Source of the DNA: Chloroflexota bacterium
GTDB taxonomy: Bacteria > Chloroflexota > Dormibacteria > Dormibacterales > Dormibacteraceae
Length of the DNA: 8,935 bases
NCBI GenBank assembly: GCA_005888075.1
Contig: VBKD01000118.1
Location: forward strand, 6,275 to 15,209
Direction of reading: 5' to 3'
Shown one piece after another: positions 1 to 6,751 of this stretch. The notes below the pieces were generated by a model that had not been told where the DNA came from, made no database searches, and saw only the letters and a program-made list of their open reading frames with translations. The translations under genes and the position numbers were made by a program. How positions within the stretch are numbered: the first letter of the stretch is position 1; each line of letters begins with the position of its first letter.

Positions 1-22
1 TCCCTCTTCAGTAGTCCCGGCA

Positions 23-44
23 CCTCTCCCTTAACGAGGAGAGG
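23..44. repeat. short inverted repeat across the gntR stop codon
   Basis: Perfect 7-bp arms (cctctcc at 23-29, ggagagg at 38-44) enclose an 8-base loop that contains the TAA stop of the GntR gene. No T-run follows on the minus strand, so it is not a classical intrinsic terminator. It could be a weak terminator, an mRNA 3'-end stabiliser or a REP-like unit. Another cctctcc copy lies at 70-76. Confidence 0.4.
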
Positions 45-759
45 GAGGGGCTGCCGATCTGGCCCGTGCCCTCTCCGAGCGGTCCCTCGAGCGATCGATG
101 TGGTTGAGCATCGCCGCTTCGGCCTGGTCGGAATCGCCAGCTCGGATCGCGGCCAGGATGGCCTCGTGCTCGTTGATCGTGACTGTGCCGATCGTGGCGG
201 TCGTGTAGTAGAGGTGGTACAGGCGGTACAGATGCAGGTGGGAGCGCAGGCGCCGAAGCGTGTCGCTCAGCAGGCTGTTGCCTGCCGTGCCCGCGATGGT
301 CTCGTGAAACCGGGCGTCCTGCCACGCAAAGTCGCGGTATTCCTGATAGCCCGAGCCGGCGGATCCACCGCTGGCCTCGACCGTACGGCGCATCTCGGCG
401 ATCTCTCGCGTAAGCGCATGCACGACCGCGTCGTCTCGACGCTTGGCAGCGGAACGGGCGGCGAAAGGCTCCAGGAGCCGGCGCAGGTCGTAAAGGTCGT
501 TGAAGGTCTTGATGTCGAGGGTCGGGGTGATCGTGTAGCCGCGGAGCGGCTCCTTGGTGACCAAACCATCCATCTCGAGCCGGGCCAGCGCCTCCCTCAC
601 CGGGGTCGGCGACACATTCAATTGGCGCGCGAGGAGGTCGATGTTGACGCGCGCGCCAGGCTCGATGTGCTGTTCCATGACCATCTCCTGGACAGCCTCA
701 TAGACACTGTCGGTCAGCGTCTGGCGAGATGGAGGGACAGGAAGAAATTTTTCGCTCAC
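31..759 (-). CDS. GntR-family transcriptional regulator, FadR/FCD subfamily
   Basis: This 242-residue protein is probably the local regulator, binding DNA as a dimer and sensing a sugar or sugar-acid ligand. Residues about 15-78 form the GntR winged helix-turn-helix, with the typical recognition segment VSPTPVREALARLEMDGLV (49-67). Residues about 85-225 form the all-helical FCD ligand domain. Likely metal/ligand residues are D148 and H152 (DARFH), H198 (NEHEAILAAI) and H220, with H174 also possible. The GTG start overlaps the mutarotase stop as GTGA, so translation is probably coupled and no separate Shine-Dalgarno is visible. It is the last gene of the operon, which suggests autoregulation through the palindrome at 6752-6763 (inference). 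The C-terminal tail after about 225 is Arg/Pro-rich, and its last codons lie in a short inverted repeat. The family call is firm; the effector is unknown. Confidence 0.93.
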   Translation of the reverse strand: MSEKFLPVPPSRQTLTDSVYEAVQEMVMEQHIEPGARVNIDLLARQLNVSPTPVREALARLEMDGLVTKEPLRGYTITPTLDIKTFNDLYDLRRLLEPFAARSAAKRRDDAVVHALTREIAEMRRTVEASGGSAGSGYQEYRDFAWQDARFHETIAGTAGNSLLSDTLRRLRSHLHLYRLYHLYYTTATIGTVTINEHEAILAAIRAGDSDQAEAAMLNHIDRSRDRSERARARSAAPPSPR

Positions 760-1094
760 TGCGCGCTGAGGTCGAAGACCTCCTCCATCTCAGCCCACCA
801 CTCGCCCGCTTGGGCTTCGGGCGCGGGCTCCTGGAGGCTTGTCATCAATTCCTCCCATTCTCGATAGCGCGCGTCCTCGGATAACTTTGGGAACTCGCGC
901 TCTGGAGCAAAACCATCGACCGTCTCCAAATACATGAACAGGCGGCGACCTCGGAGATAGATCCTCATCTCGACCACGCCAATCTGACGGAGGCGGGCGA
1001 TGACCTCCGGCCAGGCATTTCGATGGTGTTGCTTGTAACGCTCCACGACCTCAGCGCCATCTTTGAGCATCAGCGTCATCCCGTAGGTTTGCAC
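756..1094 (-). CDS. rhaM: L-rhamnose mutarotase family protein (RhaM/RhaU, COG3254)
   Basis: A 112-residue cytoplasmic enzyme of the dimeric alpha+beta barrel mutarotase family, which interconverts the anomers of L-rhamnose or a similar sugar. The family pattern is clear: YGMTLML at the N-terminus, Y20-(3)-H24-(3)-W28-P29-E30, matching Y18, H22 (catalytic) and W26-P-E of E. coli RhaM as I remember it, and the C-terminal EVFDL close to the E. coli EVFYL. Length is normal (about 104-112). The GTG start is chosen because a GAGGA Shine-Dalgarno (1103-1107) lies 8 bases upstream, overlapping the ATPase TGA. It follows the transporter genes with an 11-base gap, as rhaU follows rhaSTPQ in Rhizobium. 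The exact sugar is not proven; L-fucose or another deoxysugar or pentose is possible. Confidence 0.85.
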   Translation of the reverse strand: MQTYGMTLMLKDGAEVVERYKQHHRNAWPEVIARLRQIGVVEMRIYLRGRRLFMYLETVDGFAPEREFPKLSEDARYREWEELMTSLQEPAPEAQAGEWWAEMEEVFDLSAQ

Positions 1095-1105
1095 TTTGGT
1101 CTTCC

Positions 1106-1666
1106 TCAGCTGAGACGAGCCATGATCGACTCGCTCATCTCCTCGTATTGATGCGTGTTGATGACCTCACCGACGATCGCGTGATTTCGCATCACCAGGA
1201 TTCGATCGGAAAGCCGGATCACCTCAGGCATATCGCTCGAGATCACGAGGATTGATTTCCCCTTGGCGGCAAGGTCCCAGATCAATTCGTGCAGAGCGTT
1301 CTTGGTCTTGATGTCGATGCCGACCGTCGGCTCATCGATGATCAATATCTCCACGTTGGCGGCGAGCCACTTGGCGATGCTGACCTTCTGCTGGTTGCCG
1401 CCGGACAGCGTCCCCACCGATTGCGACAGCGATTGCGCGCGAACGTCGAGCTGACGGAGGGACGGCTCTATCGCCGCCTTCTCGGCCGAGCCCTTGATCC
1501 ACTGGCCAAACGAGCGAAGTCGACGCCAGATTGTGATCGAGGTGTTGGCGCGAACCGAATGAAGAAGGATAAGTCCCTCCTGCTTGCGGTCCTCGCTCAC
1601 GTAACCGATCCTGTAACGCTCCAGCGCCTCCCGGAATCCGGAGATCCGCGTTCTCACACCGCCCAC
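1106..1666 (-). CDS. C-terminal fragment of the split ABC ATPase (possible reinitiation)
   Basis: A 186-residue fragment in the same frame as the N-terminal part, 15 codons after the TAG. A GTG at 1664-1666 is preceded by GGAGAGG (1672-1678, 5 bases away), so reinitiation is conceivable. The fragment contains SEDRKQEG (24-31), the signature LSGGNQQK (87-94), Walker B IIDEPTVGID (109-118) and the SSDMPEV switch region, but no Walker A. It could work only by assembling with the N-terminal fragment. There is no evidence that it is made. Confidence 0.45.
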   Translation of the reverse strand: MGGVRTRISGFREALERYRIGYVSEDRKQEGLILLHSVRANTSITIWRRLRSFGQWIKGSAEKAAIEPSLRQLDVRAQSLSQSVGTLSGGNQQKVSIAKWLAANVEILIIDEPTVGIDIKTKNALHELIWDLAAKGKSILVISSDMPEVIRLSDRILVMRNHAIVGEVINTHQYEEMSESIMARLS

Positions 1667-1708
1667 CCTGACCTCTCCATCGGTCAGCTTGATCTCGCCG
1701 ACCAGCGC

Positions 1709-1711
1709 CTA
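1709..1711 (-). other. In-frame amber (TAG) codon in the ATPase gene
   Basis: The minus strand reads GAG CTG GCC TAG GCG CTG: Glu-Leu-Ala-stop-Ala-Leu. Homologues such as E. coli RbsA (GRTELMKVLYG, from memory) carry Lys, Arg, Glu or Gln at this position. One base change from CAG, AAG or GAG gives TAG. The frame continues without any shift for 200 codons of recognisable domain 2. Confidence 0.9.
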
Positions 1712-2551
1712 GGCCAGCTCGGAACGGCCGGCCCCGACCAGGCCGTAGATCCCGAGCACTTCCCCTTTTCGTAGTACGAGGTTTATCCCGTGATCGCCCT
1801 GGTCGGTGGTCAGACCTTTGACCTCGAGCACAGGCTCGCCGGGATCCGGCTTCGGTGGCAGCTTGGCGATCACCTCCGCTCTTCCGATCATGTACGTGAC
1901 CAGCTGATCTTGGTTGACCGAAGCCACCTCGACATCCGCCGCCGAGTTGCGTCCATCGCGGAGCACAGTGACCCGGTCACAGAGCTGGAACACCTCTTCC
2001 AGCTTGTGGCTGACATAGACGAGGGCCACGCCGCGGCGCCGCAGGTCGTCGAGAATGCGGAACAGATAACCCACCTCGTGAGGCGTGATCGCGGCGGTCG
2101 GCTCGTCCAGGAGCAGGATGCGCGCCTGGAGAGAAAGCGCCTTGGCGATCTCGAACAGCTGCATCTGCGCCACGCTCAGCTCAGCCACCACCTTCTTCGG
2201 CGAGACTTCCAGCCCGACCGTCTCGATCCATGGTTTCGCCAGGCGGTTGATCGCGGCGTGGTCGATGAGGCGGGGTCCGCTGATTCCGGCCGCCAGCGCG
2301 GCACGCGGTGAGGCAAACTTGATCGGTTCGCCGTCGAGCCGGATCTCACCCGCGTCCGGTCGGTACACCCCCGTAAGGATCTTGATCAGCGTGCTTTTCC
2401 CCGCGCCGTTCTCGCCGAGAAGAGCGTGGATCTCGCCCGTCCGTAGGCGAAGTGAGACGTCGTTCAGCGCCAGCACTCCTGGGAATTGCTTGTGAATTGC
2501 CGATACTTCCAGTCGCGCTTCGCTGAGCACTGGATTGGGCTCGGCGCTCAC
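1709..2551 (-). CDS. N-terminal fragment of the split ABC ATPase
   Basis: This is the 280-residue product expected if the TAG is a real stop. It holds the whole first nucleotide-binding domain, minus its Q-loop segment, and the start of the second, ending in GRSELA. It would keep the Walker A lysine K52 and Walker B glutamate E150. It would lack every second-domain motif needed to complete the ATP sites, so it is unlikely to energise transport alone. Confidence 0.55.
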   Translation of the reverse strand: MSAEPNPVLSEARLEVSAIHKQFPGVLALNDVSLRLRTGEIHALLGENGAGKSTLIKILTGVYRPDAGEIRLDGEPIKFASPRAALAAGISGPRLIDHAAINRLAKPWIETVGLEVSPKKVVAELSVAQMQLFEIAKALSLQARILLLDEPTAAITPHEVGYLFRILDDLRRRGVALVYVSHKLEEVFQLCDRVTVLRDGRNSAADVEVASVNQDQLVTYMIGRAEVIAKLPPKPDPGEPVLEVKGLTTDQGDHGINLVLRKGEVLGIYGLVGAGRSELA

Positions 2552-3546
2552 CGGCTCGCCTCCCGTTGCGACGCTCTGCGAGCTCCGTAGAAGAGAGCCT
2601 TGAGATCACACAGCCGCGTCCTTCCGAGTACGACCGCTCCGAGGATGAGAGCGCCGATGAGGAACTGGACCCAGAACAGATCGGCATTCACGAGAACCAG
2701 GCCGTCGTCGATGAGCGAGATAAGGACCATGGCCAGCACGGTTCCGAGGACCGGGGCGCTTCCGCCGGCAAGCGCCGCGCCACCGATGATCGGGCCCGCG
2801 AAGGATGGAAGGATCCAACTCACACCGATGGTCGGCTGGCCTTGTCCCAGCTGGGCCATGAGCATCGTGCCGGCAACAGCGGCGAGAAAGCCCGAGATGG
2901 CGTGCGCCGTCACGACGCTCCGCCTGACGGGAAGGCCGGAAAGCCTGGCCGCCAGCTGGTTGCCGCCCACCGCCAGAAGCTGGCGGCCGAGCGTCACCTG
3001 GTAGAGGAAGCCCGCGAGCAGGAGCGTTAGGACGATCGTCACCGTGGCCATGACCGGGAAGGCACCGACGCGAGCCTGGCCGAAGGAGCTGATCTCGCCG
3101 GGGATGTGATAGAAGGGCGTGGCGTGCGTGATGCCGAGGTTGATGCCGGCAAACACATAAGAGGTTCCGAGCGTGAGGACGAAGCTGTTGATCTTGGTCC
3201 AGTCGACCAGAAGACCGTTGATGACTCCGCAAACGGCACCAACCATCAGACCCGCAACCAGGGCGATTGCCACGGGGACGCCGTAGCGCACCATCAAACC
3301 GGACTCCACGATCGCCACAAGCCCTCCGATCGCGCCGACCGATAGGTTCATCTGGCCCAAGGCGAGGACCGTCATCTGAGCGAGCGCGACGAGGAGAAGG
3401 ATCGAAAGATCCCTGCTCGTGATGAAGAGGTTGTAGGTCGAGAGAAAGGATGGCGTCACGACCGACAGGACCAGCATGCCCAGCAGGTCGATGATGAGCA
3501 GCCCGAGAGCCAGGCCCGGGGCGATGCTACGCACGCGCAACATCAT
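2548..3546 (-). CDS. Sugar ABC transporter permease (RbsC type), subunit A
   Basis: A 332-residue inner-membrane permease of the BPD_transp_2 family (RbsC/AraH/XylH/RhaP type). Hydrophobic segments run through most of the protein, starting at about 10-31 and 48-64. Family motifs are LGQMNLSVGAIGG (63-75), the SF/VLTLGTSYVFAG helix (121-134), VGGNQLAARLSGLPV (193-207), SGFLAAVAG (218-226) and ILPSFAGPIIGGAALAGG (245-262). The C-terminus is a short basic cytoplasmic tail. The ATG start overlaps the stop of the upstream permease (ATGA) with GGAGG (3556-3560) 9 bases upstream; a second ATG follows at once. It probably pairs with the adjacent, different permease as a heterodimer, as RhaP and RhaQ are thought to do. 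The substrate cannot be read from the sequence. Confidence 0.93.
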   Translation of the reverse strand: MMLRVRSIAPGLALGLLIIDLLGMLVLSVVTPSFLSTYNLFITSRDLSILLLVALAQMTVLALGQMNLSVGAIGGLVAIVESGLMVRYGVPVAIALVAGLMVGAVCGVINGLLVDWTKINSFVLTLGTSYVFAGINLGITHATPFYHIPGEISSFGQARVGAFPVMATVTIVLTLLLAGFLYQVTLGRQLLAVGGNQLAARLSGLPVRRSVVTAHAISGFLAAVAGTMLMAQLGQGQPTIGVSWILPSFAGPIIGGAALAGGSAPVLGTVLAMVLISLIDDGLVLVNADLFWVQFLIGALILGAVVLGRTRLCDLKALFYGARRASQREASR

Positions 3547-4634
3547 GTGGCGGCGCCTCCGACGACCCGAGTCAACCTGTCCAGGCCCACCGCCACCAGC
3601 AAGACCACCCCGAGAACGACCGTGAGCCAGAAGTTGTCGATGTTCATGAGCAGCAAGCCGCTGGACATCGTGGCGAGCAAGACTCCGCCAAGGATGGTCC
3701 CGGGTACGGAGACGAGGCCACCCGACAGCAGCGTGCCTCCAATCGCCGGCGACACGAAGGACGCAAGAAGCCAGTTGCTTCCGAGGCCGGGCGACGCGGT
3801 ATGGTCGGCGGCGATCGCCATCAGGCCGGCGACGGCGGCCAGAGCCCCGGAAAGTCCATGCGTGAGAAGCACGACGCGATCGACAGACAGTCCCGACATC
3901 CGGGCGGCCCTTCGATTGGCTCCGACCGCCAGCATTTCCCTGCCCAGGCTGAGGTTGCGATAGAGAAAGAAGAGGGCGACCCCGACCGCGAGCATCACGA
4001 GTACGAGGGGCGAGACCGGAACGCTCGCGACCTCCCCATCCGCAAAGCTGGTGAACGAATCCGGCAAATTGCTGAACGGCTTCGCATGAGTGACGATCAA
4101 CATCGCGCCGGTGATCAGGCTGGCCGTAGCCAGGGTCACGATGAAGCTGTTGAGCCGAGTCCAGATGATCAGGAGAGCGTTGCCGAAGCCCAGCAGGATG
4201 CCGGCCGTCAGTGCGAGCGGCACCGCGACCTCGGGCGGCATGCCCAGGCTCTGCATGACAAAGCCCGCGAACATGCCCGCCACGCCGCCGATGGCGCCGA
4301 CGGCAAGGCTCATATCGCCGATCCCTAGCACCACCATCTGGGCAAAGCCGATCGTGATCTGGATCGCGGCGAATCGCAGCAGGGCGAAGAGGTTGAAGTC
4401 GGAAGTGAAGCCGGTCGCGGCGATTGAGAAGAAGATCCAGAAGCCGGACGTCACGATGAGCAGTGCGAGTAGGGCGACCGGCCTGAGGAGCACGCCTCCC
4501 TTCAGCCGGGCGGCAATTCGAGCACCGAAGGCGTCTTGCAACGCCGGCCGTTCAGCCGATCCGAAGTGCAGAAATCGCCTCACGGTCCCAATCGATGCCA
4601 ACACCCGGCGACTCCGGCGCCAAAGCCTGGCCAT
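3543..4634 (-). CDS. Sugar ABC transporter permease (RbsC type), subunit B
   Basis: A 363-residue BPD_transp_2 permease, clearly related to but distinct from its neighbour. Motifs: GIGDMSLAVGAIGG (104-117), RLNSFIVTLATASLITG (160-176), AVGANRRAARMSGLSV (236-251), SGALAAVAG (262-270), SFVSPAIGGTLLSGG (292-306). The first membrane segment begins near residue 52, leaving an unusually long Arg-rich N-terminus. The ATG at 4634 overlaps the preceding enzyme gene by 83 bp, whereas all other junctions overlap by 1-4 bp. A later start is therefore likely: GTG at 4604 has GGAG 7 bases upstream, GTG at 4583 would give a 33-residue leader, and TTG at 4541 lies just past the upstream stop. The family call is secure; the start is not. 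Confidence 0.9.
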   Translation of the reverse strand: MARLWRRSRRVLASIGTVRRFLHFGSAERPALQDAFGARIAARLKGGVLLRPVALLALLIVTSGFWIFFSIAATGFTSDFNLFALLRFAAIQITIGFAQMVVLGIGDMSLAVGAIGGVAGMFAGFVMQSLGMPPEVAVPLALTAGILLGFGNALLIIWTRLNSFIVTLATASLITGAMLIVTHAKPFSNLPDSFTSFADGEVASVPVSPLVLVMLAVGVALFFLYRNLSLGREMLAVGANRRAARMSGLSVDRVVLLTHGLSGALAAVAGLMAIAADHTASPGLGSNWLLASFVSPAIGGTLLSGGLVSVPGTILGGVLLATMSSGLLLMNIDNFWLTVVLGVVLLVAVGLDRLTRVVGGAAT

Positions 4635-5673
4635 TCACGATCTCGATCTCCGTGCGCATGATCTTGCGCAGCTGCGGGATGTGCTCGAGGTAGATGGCGT
4701 TCGGCACTGCGGCGGCAAGGCTCACATGAAGCTCCATCAGGAAGTGCGGCGCCACCTTCACGTTGAACGCCTCCGCAAGATGGGCGACCTTGAGCCACGG
4801 CGTGATGCCACCGAGCCGAGCGGCGTCAGGCTGGAGGATGCCGGCGGCGCCGGCGGTGAGGTACTCGCGGAAGTGACTCAGCGAGTAGATGCTCTCCCCA
4901 ACCGCGATGGGGATGCTGGTCGAAGCGGCCAGCTGAACGTGCCCCCCGAGATCTTCCGCGGGAAGGGGTTCTTCGAGCCAGTAGAGGTCCAGTGGCTCGA
5001 AGAGATGGGCTCGCCTCTTGGCCTCCGCATAGGTCATGGACTGGTTGGCGTCGACCATGATGTCCATCGCGGGCCCGACCGCTTCACGGACTGCGTTGAG
5101 ACGTTCGACGTCCTCTTCCGGACGCGGCTTGCCGACTTTCAGCTTCACTCCGGGCCATCCCTGCTTTTGGGAGGTCACCGCGCCCTCGACAAGCTCCTCG
5201 GTCGAAAGCTGGAGCCAGCCGCCTTCGGTGTCGTAGAGCGGTACCGAGTTGCGGGCGCCTCCCGCCAACCTCCAGAGCGGCTGCCCGAGAGACTTGCCGC
5301 GCACGTCCCAAAGCGCGATGTCCACAGCCGCTAGGGCGAGGCTGGTGATAGCCCCGACCGCCGTTCCATGGGTAGCCCAGAAGAGCTTTTGCCACACTGC
5401 TTCGATTTGATTCGCATCCTGGCCGACCAGGAGGGGGACCAGGTCGTTTCGAAGCATTTCGAGAACGGCGCGTCCCCCCGTTCCAATCGTGTAGGCATAG
5501 CCCGTGCCGACCATGCCGTCATCGGTCTCGATGTCGACGAAGATCGTTTCCTGCTTCGTGAAAGCCTGTATCGCGTCGGTCCGAGGCCGTTCAGGAATCA
5601 GGTCGACGAGGTACGTGTCGACTCGCCGGATCGGCGCGCGAAGCGAGTCGTCAGGCGTGATCGGCTGTCGCAT
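4552..5673 (-). CDS. Mandelate racemase/muconate lactonizing enzyme family protein, likely sugar-acid dehydratase (talarate/galactarate dehydratase-like)
   Basis: A 373-residue enolase-superfamily enzyme: alpha/beta capping domain (about 15-140), then the (beta/alpha)7-beta barrel. It aligns with Pseudomonas mandelate racemase without gaps over the active site (offset 13, from memory): KLK bases K177/K179 (VKLKVG), Mg ligands D208 (VDANQ), E234 (WLEEP) and E260 (AVGE), the D283/H310 dyad (QPDAARLGG, VAPH) and E330 (YLEH). This is the mandelate-racemase subgroup, which abstracts a proton alpha to a carboxylate. Stretches such as VKLKVGKP..EEDVERLNAVREA, GHVQLAA and APHFLMELHVSLAAAVP are closest in my memory to L-talarate/galactarate dehydratase, so dehydration of an aldonate or aldarate to a 2-keto-3-deoxy acid is the best guess. 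ATG shares one base with the binding-protein stop. Its place inside the transporter operon ties it to the imported substrate. Racemase or epimerase activity is the alternative. Confidence 0.9.
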   Translation of the reverse strand: MRQPITPDDSLRAPIRRVDTYLVDLIPERPRTDAIQAFTKQETIFVDIETDDGMVGTGYAYTIGTGGRAVLEMLRNDLVPLLVGQDANQIEAVWQKLFWATHGTAVGAITSLALAAVDIALWDVRGKSLGQPLWRLAGGARNSVPLYDTEGGWLQLSTEELVEGAVTSQKQGWPGVKLKVGKPRPEEDVERLNAVREAVGPAMDIMVDANQSMTYAEAKRRAHLFEPLDLYWLEEPLPAEDLGGHVQLAASTSIPIAVGESIYSLSHFREYLTAGAAGILQPDAARLGGITPWLKVAHLAEAFNVKVAPHFLMELHVSLAAAVPNAIYLEHIPQLRKIMRTEIEIVNGQALAPESPGVGIDWDREAISALRIG

Positions 5674-6689
5674 CAGCAGGAAAGGTACTTGGCCTTGAAG
5701 CCGGAGACGATGCTCTTGGTCAGCGTCTTGAAGTCGTCCTTATAGGTGGCTATCTTGTCAGGGCCGATCAGCAGCGTTCCGGAATCGATGAAGTAGGGCG
5801 CGTCGCTCTTCTTCTTGCAACCCATGTGGATCTGGTTGATGGCGTAGGCGGCGATGTAAGCCTGGCCGTATGGATTCTGGCCCATCGTGCCGATCAGGAA
5901 TCCATCTGTCACCGCCTGCAGCACGACGGGATCGTCGTCGATTCCGACCATCTTGATGCGCTTATCGCCGAGAGTCCGCAGCGCCTTGGCCGCGGCGACG
6001 GTGGGGTTGTATGCGGTAGTGATGATCCCGGTGATGTCCTTGTGGGCGGCGAGCGCCTGGTTGATCGCGGTGTCTGCGGTCTGCGCGTCTATGTCGATAT
6101 CGCCGATGGTGATGAGCGTGACGGCGCCGTTGGTCTCGGCTACCGCCCTCTTGACGGCATCGATCCGCTTGACGGTGTTGGGGTCAGTGACAAGGCCGGT
6201 GCCGTGCAGCAGGACGCCCTTGTTTCCCATCGCCGCAATCGCCGCTTTGGCGCCCGTATAGGCCGAGGCACCGGTGTCGGTCGCGAGGCAGAAGGTTGTC
6301 TTGGTCGGCTCCTGCACGCAGCCGCCGACGGCCATCACGGGCACGTTCTTGGCGGCCAGCTGGCTGACGATGCCGTTGGCGGCGTTTCCGTCAGTCGGAA
6401 ATATGCCGAAGCCGTCGTAGCCCTGTGAAGCAAGACTGGTCAGCAGCTGATTTTGCAGGTCCTGCTTCCAGTCGGTAGGAACCGAGAAGATTCCCTTGCT
6501 CAAGCTGAAGTCGGCTTTCGCGTCGACGATGGCCTGTCGCATCGGTTCGAAATAGGGGTGCGGTCCTCCCGGGACGATGGCGACCGCGGCGGGGCTTTTG
6601 CCGCCTCCGCCGCTGGGGGTCGCTCCACAGGCGGCGACCACGAGAACGGCTGCTATGGCCAGAAATCGGGCCAGGGCTCTACTTTCCAT
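5673..6689 (-). CDS. Sugar ABC transporter substrate-binding lipoprotein (Peripla_BP_4 type)
   Basis: A 338-residue solute-binding protein that delivers the sugar to the permeases. Residues 1-20 are a lipoprotein signal (R4, R8, hydrophobic core) with lipobox VAAC (18-21), so C21 is the lipidated residue, followed by a Gly/Ser linker (25-33). The mature part is an RbsB-like two-lobe fold: AIVPGGPHPYFEPM (37-50), an internal hinge around VGGC (121-124), and GIDDDPVVLQAV (249-260) with IGTMGQNPYGQ (266-276), the usual C-lobe sugar-contact region. Four further cysteines (C124, C134, C291, C338, the last residue) could form two disulfides. The ATG start is supported by AAGGAGG (6697-6703) 7 bases upstream and by the promoter behind it. 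It is the first gene of the main operon. Ligand unknown; rhamnose or another deoxysugar or sugar acid is suggested by context. Confidence 0.92.
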   Translation of the reverse strand: MESRALARFLAIAAVLVVAACGATPSGGGGKSPAAVAIVPGGPHPYFEPMRQAIVDAKADFSLSKGIFSVPTDWKQDLQNQLLTSLASQGYDGFGIFPTDGNAANGIVSQLAAKNVPVMAVGGCVQEPTKTTFCLATDTGASAYTGAKAAIAAMGNKGVLLHGTGLVTDPNTVKRIDAVKRAVAETNGAVTLITIGDIDIDAQTADTAINQALAAHKDITGIITTAYNPTVAAAKALRTLGDKRIKMVGIDDDPVVLQAVTDGFLIGTMGQNPYGQAYIAAYAINQIHMGCKKKSDAPYFIDSGTLLIGPDKIATYKDDFKTLTKSIVSGFKAKYLSC

Positions 6690-6696
6690 CCAGCTT

Positions 6697-6703
6697 CCTC
6701 CTT
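6697..6703 (-). promoter_or_regulatory. Strong Shine-Dalgarno of the binding-protein gene
   Basis: AAGGAGG on the minus strand, 7 bases before the ATG. It is the best ribosome-binding site in the window, in keeping with the high synthesis needed for a binding protein and with this being the first gene of its transcript. Confidence 0.85.
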
Positions 6704-6751
6704 GGTGACTGGGCCCAAATATGAATCGAGCCGCTCAGTGCAAGCGCATCG

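Larger units (their letters stand above)
1106..2551 (-). pseudogene. Sugar ABC transporter ATP-binding protein (RbsA/RhaT type), interrupted by in-frame TAG and lacking the first Q-loop
   Basis: One continuous reading frame of 482 codons, with an amber codon at codon 281, encodes the tandem ATPase of a carbohydrate importer. Domain 1: Walker A GENGAGKST (46-54), signature LSVAQMQ (126-132), Walker B RILLLDEPT (144-152), H-loop VSHK (H182). After AAGI (87-90) the sequence jumps to SGPRLIDH. RbsA-type proteins have about 26 more residues here, including the V(H/Y)QE Q-loop. Domain 2: the degenerate second Walker A GLVGAGRSEL is followed at once by TAG, then ALVGEIKLTDGEV, SEDRKQEG, LSGGNQQK and DEPTVGID. 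The GTG start overlaps the permease stop (GTGA) and has GGGAGG 7 bases upstream. Without readthrough or reinitiation the product is truncated in domain 2. Two lesions in one gene beside intact neighbours suggest a decaying gene; sequencing error or unusual expression remain possible. Confidence 0.85.

Noticed and set aside
1..60. Intrinsic terminator after the GntR gene
   Set aside because: The inverted repeat at 23-44 has no T-run after it on the minus strand and contains the stop codon in its loop, so it is listed only as a repeat.
100..867. Long plus-strand open frame opposite the GntR and mutarotase genes
   Set aside because: It is antisense to two recognised families, its translation is Arg/Asp/Val-rich without a domain, and such mirror frames are usual in GC-rich DNA.
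1106..2551. Frameshift as the cause of the split ATPase
   Set aside because: The two halves are in the same frame (45 bases, 15 codons, from the stop to the downstream GTG), and the residues between them fit the family, so it is a nonsense codon.
4090..5334. 414-codon plus-strand open frame opposite the permease and dehydratase genes
   Set aside because: The minus strand encodes two clear families with conserved active-site motifs. The plus-strand product is a low-complexity shadow without any recognisable motif.
4552..5673. L-rhamnonate dehydratase identity for the mandelate-racemase-type enzyme
   Set aside because: The mutarotase next door makes it tempting, but the KxK motif with a barrel His-Asp dyad fits the mandelate racemase and talarate/galactarate type better than the rhamnonate dehydratase pattern as I recall it.
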